64,000 nucleotides of DNA, taken from contig VZDJ01000056.1 in NCBI GenBank assembly GCA_008694505.1, positions 6,265,205 to 6,329,204 on the forward strand, read 5' to 3'. This DNA comes from Cyanoderma ruficeps (taxonomy: Eukaryota; Chordata; Aves; Passeriformes; Timaliidae). Positions 50,301 to 62,300 of the stretch are shown one piece after another. A program made the translations under genes and the position numbers. The notes under the pieces are model-generated. The model did not search any database. It saw only the letters and a program-made list of their open reading frames with translations, and was not told the origin of the DNA. Position 1 is the first letter of the stretch. The number at the start of each line of letters is the position of its first letter.

Positions 50301-53300
50301 TCTAGAAGTGAAATGCCTGTCACTTACAAAGGTTTCTGATCTTTGCAATTAAGCAAGTACAAGTGATAAAAAGCCCAAGCAACTGCACAGTGCCCATTAC
50401 AGATTCCTGATTACGGACTGATTTTACACCTTTACAGTTCCTAGTGGAGGAGTAAGTCTAAACCTGTTTTTTACTGATTTAATCTGTTGTCCACCTTGTT
50501 GTGACGAAAAACTTCAAAGAACTTACTTGATTGCACTTGGAACAGCTCCAGGGCTATCCCAGCAGAGCAGCCCCTGCAGACACAGCCCAAACTCCTCCTT
50601 GCCTTGCAGGCACAATGGCAATTGCTGGGGGTTTCCCAATACCAGAGCCCATCCCATAGACTATTCCCATGCAGGCACATGAGCTACCTCTAGCTACAGA
50701 GGGACATCTCAACCATCTTACTACACAGCACACAGGGAAACTTCTTAATCATGGCAGCAGCATGCTCCAGACCTGGGAGAATCTGAACCATTCATAGGGG
50801 AATTAACAGGATCCAGCATTTTCACTTCAAAAGCATTTGCACCTCTGCAGGACTGCTGCAGTTTGACAAAGCCCCTGAGTTGTACAAACTTTTAAGTGGG
50901 CATTTATTTTTAAAGAAATTGCAATTATAACATTTTTATGGCAACCACATTGCTTCCAATATAAATCAATTTAACTAAAATGAAATTTTTAACTATTTAG
51001 TTAAGGAGAAGATGGAGAACATGCAGAAACCATTTTTTTAAAGGTGAATCTGATAAAAACCAAAAATCCCAAGCTACTATTTCTTTTTCTCTTCTCTAGA
51101 CAAGACCCCTGAGATTGATATAACATTGACACATGGACACACCACAAACTGAAGGATGCTAAAGCTTGCTACCATGTTGCAAACTGTCAGCTTTGTAACC
51201 ATGGCAGTAAATCTCCTTGCACGCAGTGCTGGGGGCCGAAGCACACTCACACTTCTGACATTTAAAAACAGCTCCAAACTCCCTTGACAGTTTCAGAGTG
51301 TTTTTAACCAGCATTGCTTCTCACAGAATCTGAGGGACAGAAAGAGCTGACCCTGAAAAATAAGTCACCCTCATATAACATCGATTTTCAGTGTCATGAA
51401 GAAATACAGCATACTTCATTCTGTGTAATATTTTTATGGATCATCAACTACGTACCACAGAGACAGAAGGGAAAGCAGCACATGCATAGAAACCTCCTTG
51501 TTTTGCTTCCATTTCCCTTCTCTCTGAATCATCTATTTGACCAATTAACAGCCAGTGTGGACCCACTTCCAATCCAGTATCATTCCCCTGACAAGTTCCT
51601 GCACACACCCCAGACCCACTGCACTCCTCCCAGCAGCCCAGAAACTCTCAGGCCCAGGAAATGATGGGGGTCTCATCCCCATTCCCACGCACACAGTTCT
51701 GAAATAAATGATGCTGAATCCATCACCTCGAGCATCCTCACTTGCAGATTCTGAGGCAGCACCCAGCTCCCAGCAGTCCAGGAGCACCCCAGGTACAAAC
51801 ACCCTGCAAGAAGTGCTGTTCTGGGGGTGCTTTGCACCTGCTCCATGGGCAGCAGCTCTGTCTGGGAGCACTGAGGCTGTCACAAGGAAAAGCCCCAGGA
51901 GAATTAACTGCAGGCCACATGCGTTCATCTGCACATTTACCCATGTACCTGCGCTCATGTGTCACTGCAGAAAAATCTGTGAAGCTTCAGTGTGCACACA
52001 TCAGTTTGAAATATCTTTCCCTGCATTCCAGGAAGCTGTAGGACTGGGAATTGGATGGTGGCTATACACAGTTTTCTATACGTGTGCTTACATGTCAGGC
52101 TCAGACAGTTTTCAGCACAGGTGGATACTTCTGTGATGGACTAAAATGCAAATGTGATCTGACTCACATTCAGAGCACTTTCCCATCCAAAAAGCCATTC
52201 CTGAAAACAGGGCTTATGGTATTGACATCTTATCAAATAGGCCCTTTCCATAATTCTGCAACATGTCTTTCTTTGAAAACCAGGGCTTGCACCACAGACC
52301 CTCTGATGATGCACTGCAGCCATGGGCCTTGTCCACCAGCCAGGCTCAAATTCCCATGTGGGCAATCTCAGTGGGAAGGGTCTGGTCTGGTTAGCAAACA
52401 CATTCCTTCAAGATATGTCAAAACAGTCTGTTGCCATTCCAGAGCCTTACAGCTTTCTTCCTGCACCCCTGCAGGATACTCATCCATGTAGATGTCAGAG
52501 CACTTTACAAAGAAAGGCAGGAGCTGCAGCCCTACTTTCTGTTCCATGGAGGGAATGGATGTAATTTTCAACACCAGATTTAACACAATTCTTTATTGGA
52601 TGCTGGATGCAAGATTCCACCCTAGATCATCATGCACAGAAAAAACTTAAAAAAGTTAAACCATCTTTGAACAGAAAAGATTTATTAAGAATTATTTCAG
52701 ACCTCACTGGAGGTATCTGGGTTGGGTTTGCTGCCTTCTACAACAGAGGAGAAACTGTATCTTTTTGAAGTACTTTGAGGACGGGAAAAGGCAAGAGAGT
52801 ATCCACTGGGGCCTCATCTCATCCATTCACACCGTTTTAGCAGCCCCATGATAATGGGGACACAGGCGGTGGCAGCTCACACTTTGGTGTCAAATTACAG
52901 GCACAAACCAACAATCAGTGCAAAGCTCTGCGGATGGTGCCAGGACAGACTACTCCTCACAGAGACCTTGGGAGGGGCTGGAGAAGAGAGGCCGGTGCCA
53001 GCGCAAGGCTCAGGAAAGGGAGTCTGGAAAATAACCACTACCAATCATAAGGATTTCTTGGGCAGCTTGGTGCCGAGTGTGTTTAGGTGCTTTTGCAAAT
53101 CCCAGCCACAGCAATACACTTACTGAAGCACCAGGATACAAACCACAAGCTATCAGGAGAGATGGAATTTCAAATCCCTTGGTTAGCCTGTAGGATAAAG
53201 GAGATTTTCTATCTCAAAAAGCTATCAGTCTGAATAGACGCCTCTCAGAAGACAGGAATACTTCTTGCTGACAGCATCCAAAGTTTCAGCAGCAGAGCTG

Positions 53301-56300
53301 GAAAGATGCTTTGTTTTTGTCTTTCCATGGCTACAGAAGACCATATGCAGTGTGCTGACTCAGCACAGCCAGAGGAGAGCTCTTCCCGCTTGTGTTTTTC
53401 TTAGCATTGTTTTAATTAACGTGCTGGTGCCCTACTCTCTCAGCCTCAACTTTTGACACTTGCCCAGCTGTGCTGAGCAGCCTCTCCTGTTACTACACCA
53501 CCAGTGTCACAGGCATAAGCTCTCCCTACTCCCATTAGCAGTGATGAAACTATCACTGGCACATGCCTAGTGGCAACTTCCTTGGCAATAAACCATCCAA
53601 CACCAGTCCTGAGAAATATGAATCCTTCTAAGACCTCACAGACTCCTCTCCTCTCTGTATCTCAGTCCCAAATAAAAGCCCAGAAAGCCTCCTGCCCACT
53701 TCTTCTGCAAGGCAGCTAAACAGAAACCAGCACAATTCACAATTTACGTAAACAGGCTGCTTTCACACCAGTTGCTCAAGCTATTACTATTGCACCAGCT
53801 ACATATTTGTCTCCTTGAAGCCCACAGCAAAATTCCCCGCCGTTTCAAAGGGTGCAGGATTTTGCATTCCAGGCTGATAGCAAATATTTTTGAGTGCCAC
53901 TGTTTAATGGGGCACAGATTTCTGCTGAGGTTTGGCTAGTCTGCACCAGCTGAAATGTAACTGTATAAAGGATCAGCTGCAAAAGCAGCCAAAAACTGCA
54001 AAACCAGACAAAGCAGGAATAAAACGGTAGAAAACTTTATTATAAAGGCCTGTAGGAACAGCTGCAAAAGCAACCAAAGCAGGGGTAAAGTGGTGCAAAA
54101 GGAAGGCTCCTTCGTTTCTCACTCCTTTCTGAGTTACAGCTTTGGAGAAAGAAAAACACCTCTGGAAGTGGGACCCCAGCTGTGCCTCCAGGAAAACAGA
54201 AGGCAATAAACCCATGGAGGTATCAGCTTTTTATCCCTCCCCGTTGAAGGGATCCCTTTTTAGAGCACTTCACCCACACACCAATGACCGGATCCTGCCT
54301 CACCCATGCTGGGAAAAGCCACTCATCCCCGGGGAAGAGCCACCTGCCCTTGGCACCCACAAGGACCGGGGACAGCCAAAGTTGATTTCAGCACATTTGG
54401 GCAGCCCAAACTGCTTTTCCCCATCGCCCCCTCTGTCAGTCCCCCTCAGAGCACTCACTCGGGCCTGTTGCACTCCCGGATCGCCGTCTTTATGCCGCCA
54501 CCGCAGGTCCTCGAGCAGGTCCCAAAGGGGCTCCAGGTGCCCCAGGCCCCGTCTGTCACCGGCGCCTCCCGCTCCTTGGGCACACACATCCCAAACCTGC
54601 AGTGCTGCATGTCAAGGAGAGACACGGCAAAGGTGAGATTGTGCAGCTTCACATTACAGGCGACCAACAGTGACCAGCCTGGGCAACAAGACTCAGTCTT
54701 GCTTATTTCTCAGCCACCCACAAGGATTTTTTGGTCAAATAAAACTGAACTATTTTATATTTTGTCTGTAACCCCTGTATTGTTTTCTCCATACCCTTAA
54801 AGGGCAAAGTGAAGGCAAGGTGCTGAGTCCATGGAATGATTTATGGGATGAAGACTGAGGACAAGAGAAACCACTGAATATTCCCTGTTTACTGGTGCTA
54901 AGCAGCACAGCAAGCTCACGGCATTGGCTTTTCAAAAAGCTGCTCTATCTGATTTCCTGAAGAGCTGCAGAAACTGTGCTGTGTCAGGGGAAGGGACAGG
55001 CAATGAGGAGAAACACCAGGGAAAACTCAAACCTCCTTACAGCTACCCAAGGCAGAAAACTTCCAAATCCAAAAGTCAAAAATAGAAAAAATTAATTCCT
55101 CAACCCCAAGTGGGTTTTTTTTACACTCAGACATAACATGGGACTTGCCAAGACCTGGTCTACACTTCTGTTTTCCAGCTATGACTCTTGTTTTCTCTGT
55201 TTGGAAAACTGGATTAAGCTACCTTGGCAAGCCCCCATCCCTATTTTCATGGTATAAATTGTGTCCTTTATGTCCTATGTTTACTAGATGGACTACACAC
55301 ACTTCTGCAGAAGTGAGGTCTAGGGAAAAAATCACCTTCTGGCCTCACCAGAGTAAATGAAAAAATGTCCCCTCTCAGTGAACAGTGATTGCTACAGTTG
55401 ATTTAAACCCAGAGACATGCAGATACCTGATTCTTTGTATCTTTGTAATTATGGGAAGCCCAAACATTGCTGATTGCTCACAGATTAGAAGGGGCTATAG
55501 AATACAGATAGAGACTATCACTAAAATACTCCCTTGCAGTATTCCTGTGCACCAGGTGCTGTTCAGATCTGATGATCTTCATGGGAACAGGGTCAAATTT
55601 GCTGATGCACCATGTTTTTCCAGCCCTTCCACTAACAGCACAACAAGGTTGTGTCAAGACACACTACAAGCTCATCCTGCTTTTTTAGACACCCTTATGA
55701 ATCACCTTAGATAAAGCTATCTAGGAAAACAGAGCAGAATCAAGCTGTCGTGGGGCTATGCATCCCATGATGGTGTCCCACAAGACACCAGCTCTGCAGC
55801 ACAAGGGACACCTTTTGCCCATGAAAGCTGACTTGTTGCATAGCTTTGCTGATGAAGAAAGCTGATCTCAGGTGCATTTGCCCACAGACACGGCCTGCAG
55901 GACAGCTGAAGAACTCCTAATTTGAGTCCTGCATGTGGTGTTTGCTCAGAGACAAGCACGGTCTCTAGGCTGCAAAATGCCCTAGATTTGCCTTCATCTA
56001 AAGATCTGATTCCCCAGATAAAGCTGACTAAAACCCATCTGCTACAGTAAAGGACAGCAATAAAGTCAGCTGAAATGCCTGTTTCTTTGCTGCAGGACAA
56101 ACCCTTACAACACACAACTCCTCCTGGCATTTAGAGGTCGAAAACCTGAAGGTAGGGGCCCCTATAAAGGTCCAAAGAGGTCTGACAGCTATCATTAAAC
56201 TACAGAAATACATGACATCAATCCAGCAGTGCTGTCCCAGTGGAGAACTTCTCACAGCAGTGTTGATGCTCACAGCTAAATATCTAACCAGAGTCATGCC

Positions 56301-59300
56301 TGGCACCACTGACCCAGAGAAGATGACTGAATAGCTAACTAGTGAATGAACACAGCTAACAGACCGTGACACGACCTATATGTCTCCCATCCCATGGTTG
56401 AGTATTAACCAGGAAGTCATCTACATCCATTGATTTTATTAAAAATTTGGAGTTGATGGTAAAGCAAAGCAGGGAAAAAGAGCAGCTGTTTTAAATAAAT
56501 GGCAAGATTATATTATGAAAACGCAATGGTGCTTCTTGGAACCCACACCGTGAACAGTCTGGCTGTGCAACCTTTGTGCCTTTTGCATTTTAAAAATAAT
56601 TTCTATGTTGAGATACAGCAGAAAGACTAAAAAGCTTGCCAGGGTCCTCTTCCCTATAAGCTTACAGTTCACAGAATGAAGAGAATAAAAGGCAGATTGT
56701 CTGGAGCAAATTCAAAATATTTTAGACACACAGTGGAGCTGGAGAGCACTGGCAGGGATGGAAGACATTACAGCAGACTTTCCTTTCCTTTGTCTTGCCA
56801 CTGGAGTTCCAGATAATTCCCCAAATCCAGCTCCTGTCATTGGGCTGGCTGTCTGAATGGAGTAGCAGGGGGTAGAAGGGGCTGTGCAGCTCCGTGCATG
56901 CGTAACAGACACACTACCTGCTGCCACAGGGCAGCCAGCAGACACAAACCATTACTGCTCATCTGCTCTTCTGCTACCATTCTTTAAACAGCCCTGAAAA
57001 CCACAACGAGAGTGGCCCAAAGTTACAACCCCCTTTATCTTCTTTCAGAGATTTATGTCCACCCAACAATGAGCTGGTTCTGTGGAACACGGTAAAAACA
57101 TGACCCAGCAAAGCCAGACTCTGGGCTGGGCTTATGGTTGGATTTAGCAGTATCAGATTCAGTGTCCTCACATGCAAAATATGCTTAAGTTAATACACCC
57201 ATGTTTTTTAATGCCCTTGGTTTAAGAGTAAATTTAGAACCCAGTTAAATCTGCATTCCAGTAGTTTTAGCTAGGTCTTTTTTTTAGCTATTCAGGCTCT
57301 CTTATTTCCAAAGATATCTCCATAAAAATGGTATGGTATTTTCTCCATCTGCCAACCCATACAGCACGGGCTGTAAACATGCAGACTTGAGGCATTAGTC
57401 AGCAAGTAGCAGTTTGACAGGGCTCCTGGCCACAGCAGAGGACCAAAATAGCAGTTTATTCCAAGGAAAAGCACTTCAGCCTTGCACCTCAGCACTTTAC
57501 AAGACCAAGTAAATACCAAACAGGACAGAGTTTATGACAATCCAAACTTTAAGCTTGAACTAGATGAACACACAGAGAAGAATTACTCCATAAAGCCCTT
57601 TGGTGAGAACACATTTAAATGCCTGAACACGAGTGGGCTGCATTAGCTTTTCTTAAGAGCCCATCTGCTCTCAGCTGAGACGCTCAGATCACACTTGCCT
57701 AGTTTGTCTAAGCTTGTCAGATTGTCTAAATTTGTGGCCTGAAATGTTTTTGCTCACATGGTCTTTATTAAGAGCCATGCAGCTGGACACTGCATGACAC
57801 GGGGTGGCTCTGAGGGGGTGCTGATCTGCTCAGCTGCTGCAGTTTGCACATCACTCTGGTCATATCCAAGGGTAAGTGCAGGTTTGCTGCAACCCAGATT
57901 TTTGGAATCTCAAGAAAATTTCGAAGTTATTGCTGATCTTTCAGCAGTGAGAAGATCCCAAGCTCACTGACAGAGCGGTTGAGGGCACAAAGTCTCAAGT
58001 CACAGGAACCCCACAGATACCTACACTCAAAATGGGGATTTTACACAAAAACACTAGACATTCCAATTACATCTCTAATGCACATTCTCAACCATTAAAA
58101 AAAAAATAAATCCTTTTCCCTAAGAAAGGAAGGCAAATTGATACATGATGCTCATTGTCCTGATGGAAATCAGTCAAGTGTCACTGAACAATTGAGTTTT
58201 CAGACACACGCATCAAAAGATAAATTTCCGAAGTTCCACAGCCTGTATGGAAAACTGTTTTTCAAATAGCATCCAGAATTTTTATTTAAGTATATTTGAG
58301 AGACTATGATTTAAAACTTTGACTCTTTCTAAAGAAAACATTATTACTATTAATGTTGATCTTAAGAGCAAGAAAAGCAAAATTTTAAGCTATACAATGT
58401 AGGATAACATCACACTATTTTTGCTAGACACAGATGGAGAATACTTTTGTTCAGACACAAATGGTAAGAACCAGTTAGCATTTTTATTCAAAAGCTTCAG
58501 TATCTCAATAAACGAAAAATCCTCTCAACTATTTTTCTACAGATATGAACAACTAAAAATTAAACACTTATCCTAGAAACCACAATGCTAGCTGAAAATT
58601 AACATTGCACATGGAAATGGAAAGTTTCTATGAATTACTGCTGAAAATGTTCCATACAGAAAATGTCAACCAATTCTATATTTTACTCTGAAGCTGTCAA
58701 AATGAAAAGCCAGCTGACAAATTTATGTTACACAGAATTACTAATAGCTTACATCACATAGGCAACTTCTAACAAAAGCTTAGGGAAGCTTTGCAGAAGT
58801 TTTGCTCAAAAGTTCACTCAAGGGCATTAATTTAAAAAGATGAGCTCTCCAGAAGGAATACCTGCTTTAAACAATGTTATGCCAAGCAGTTGACTTTAAT
58901 CATGTTATCTGGGCTGGAGATGTCCCAGGCATCACCAGGCTTAAAACACATCAAGCTGCTTTGGGCTTCCACCACTGCAGTCAGAGCTGTGCCCCATACA
59001 ACTACCATTAGGGTAAGATAATTTTGACTGATATGCTCAGCCTGAGCCCAAGGAAATAAAAACCACAAGGCACAAACCACCAGGTATTACAGACCTTTCC
59101 AGGCTCACATTCAGTCCCATCAGCCCAAGGTGTGTGTTGGGTTCGACATCCCTTGTGAGCACCATCAACGTTGATACACCAAAGTCGCCGACACTGCATC
59201 TGCTTAAGTGATTGCAGAGATCAAAACATTAAATATGTGCCACATGCCTTACCAGACAGACAATCCTTCATGAAATTATGCCCCTAGGATTTATCATTAA

Positions 59301-62300
59301 CTCACAAGCTTGACAGTAAGTTGATGAATTGTGAGTCTGCCATTCATCCAACCCCAGGAGACCTTATTTTGCTCTGGCAAAACCAGGAAAAATAAGGTGT
59401 GAAATTTCACTTACCATATAGGGGCACACTTGGGATCCGGGTCCAAAAATTAACTCACATTGTTTGTTGACGTCATACATCAGCCCTGGGAGCTGCTGAG
59501 GCAATGTGTAAGTTCTTGATGAAGGTTCATCAAGCAAACACTCCCCATAACCAGTGCTACAACACAAATCAGAATAATGGTGTTAAACAGGAGGCGGTGA
59601 GATCAGAACCCACTTGTTTTTTGCCTGAATTAGCCTTAGGACAGTTGCACACCACGTTTTCTGTATTTAACAAGCACTACAAGAGCTATTTCAAACTCAA
59701 GCACAGGAGGGTGTGTTACCCATACACCACCACCCCTGTGCTGCGACAGCAACCATCCACCACAGCACAGCTACCACGGCAAAAGCATTTTGGAATGTGC
59801 ATTTAGTTGCTGAGCAAGCACTGGCACATTTTTATAATGAATTCAGAAAGAAAAATCACTGATTAGCAGAACTACTCAAGGGACTGAGCTCTTGGATTTG
59901 CCAGAACACCATCATGGCTCTCATTCTGTTGCACACCACAACACACGGGAAGGCATCATAGCAAAATGGGCGAATCACTATGCATCAAACTGACCCGTGG
60001 GCTCCTGGAACGGTGTTCCCACCAAGGATTAGTGCCAGGGCTTTATCTTGACCTGTGGAGCAGAAAGGCAGATTCAATCTGCCTTCTAAAACACAGCTCC
60101 GTATCTGGGCCACAAGGCTTGGAAAAGTCATTCTTCAGGTTTGAGGAGAACACACATTCCTTAAAAGCAATATCCATGGGGGAAGACTTATTCTTCCCCA
60201 TTGAGAGGCTTGTCCTTGCCAGCTTATCATGAGGCTGAACTGGCAGGGACTGGATGCCAGGGGCGCATTCCTGCTCTATGTAAAGGATGCGTGCACACAC
60301 AAATCCCTCTGATTTTCTCCAAACGCTGCACACTAGGACTCCAAATTAACTGAAGAACTCCATGGGACACATGGACATGTGAAAACAGCCCAAGACATGC
60401 ATATGCAAGGCCTTACTCCAGAAATTCAGTGATGTATTTCCTACTGCATTTTGACCACATCCAGGGATTGGTGTAGAAGTTCAGTGTTGGTGCCATGACA
60501 TGTTGTTGATTTTTACCTCCATCTTCCTTGCACTTGTGATTGTCATCATGTGGCATATTAAATCTAAGAGGAAGAGAGCAGCAAAAAGTAGAGTCATTTA
60601 AGAGGCAAACATCAAGTATTTAGCATAGTAAGGCAACAGTGTGAACTAAATGCAAGCAAACCCGAGAATTTTTCCCAAATACCCTGCTGATAAATATTAC
60701 AAAATAAAAGCATTAATATACACAAATTCCTGATAAATTCAGAAGTGTTAATGAACAGGGTTCCTAGCACTCATCTGGAAAAAGCTGTGCAGCACCCCGC
60801 TAAGCTCTCCAGTCCATGACTGCATATATTTAGCCAGAGAAGTTCTCCAGGGAGCCTGGAGCACGATGCAAATCCAGCTGCAGTTTCCTGTTCAGCTGAC
60901 GGTTGCTAACCTGCAAACAGGCTAAAATCTAACCCTTCCTTCATAAAAATGGCAAATACTTTGGAACTGATCACAGATCCAAGAGTTGATCTGAGGGAAT
61001 TCTGAAGGAGATAGATTGACTTGAGCCCACTGACTGCAGACCCTCACGCACACAGGCAATACCATGTTAGATGCAAAGTATTTTCTAATGCAGTTGAATA
61101 CCCTGGGTCACTCTGCTGCCTAAGCAGAGTTGCACCAGGGATAGACTTGGCTCCCATACTTTATGTGGCAGGTTTACAAAATGCCAGCAAGCATTGGTAT
61201 CAGCAGAAACCAAAGTGAAGTTTGCAGCACATGACACCTTGAAGAATGTGGTAAATTCGCTAATGGAGACAGAGCGGCTTAAAGTGCTGCACTGTTTGAA
61301 GTGGGGAAGGGGAAGTGACCTGGTGTGATCCTGTGTTCCAAGGCTGCAGAGTTTGTATTCCATTAAGATTACCTCCAACAAACCATCTTTTCACTCTGCT
61401 CTCTGAAAAAAAGAGCACAGAGGCGTTTCCTGCTCGGGAGCACTGCTAACCCCCCCCACAGTTCTGGGGCAGCATCAGTGAAGGAATTAGCCACAGGTTA
61501 GGTGTGGGGAGCACCAAAACTTTGGGGACTTTCTGTCAGGAAGTCGCATTTAAACAAATACTACTGTGGTTAAAAATAGACTGTCTCCGCCAGCTCTCCA
61601 TGAAGAAAAACAGTTTAGAACAATGAGAGATCTGTTCCCAAGTACTCATCCATCCCACACCTACAGACCTCCACTGCAAAGCAGGCGTGTGGTGGTTTGG
61701 GACTGAATCAGCTGCCTAAGGTTGTAGCCAGGGGTGAAGGACTATGTGATCTAAGATGATTTTTCTCATGACTGCTTAGTAGTGAGAAAAAGTCTCAGTA
61801 GTGGGAAAAAGCAAAAATCGTTTGAAAGAAACTTCCGCTGGAGGAGGGGAATAGCAGCGTCTCTTCTGGGGATGTCCAGCAGCACAAGAAACAGTTCATG
61901 GTGAAACAATTCAAGAGCTGAATCAAGCTCACTTATACACTTCATCACCTCCCAGATGCCCTGTGTAAGTTCCTCCTTCACACACAGCTGCTGCATTGCC
62001 TTCAGCAACATTACACAGAGCTGCAGGACAAGGCTGAGGACCTGTTCTCAGAGAAGACTTCAGTCCCAGAAGATAGCTGAGATGTGCCAGCATCACTTGC
62101 CCTGGTCCTCTCCAAGGCACCCAGCATCTCCCACCTCTGCCCAAAATCCTGGCTAGTTCCAATAGCTTGGGTCAAGATGTCATTGCTTAGGTGGTGCTTA
62201 TGGTACTCTGTCATTCATCCTCCTCAAAACATAGCTCTGCTGGTTTTGCTGCTCTCAGGTAGGCTCCAGAGCACCCCACAGTTTCATCTACCTTAGTGGT

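Noticed and set aside
54142..54800. Two overlapping 164-codon plus-strand frames
   Set aside because: They run antisense over the TSR1 exon (54459-54604) in different frames. Composition is Pro/Ser/Arg-rich with no recognisable domain.
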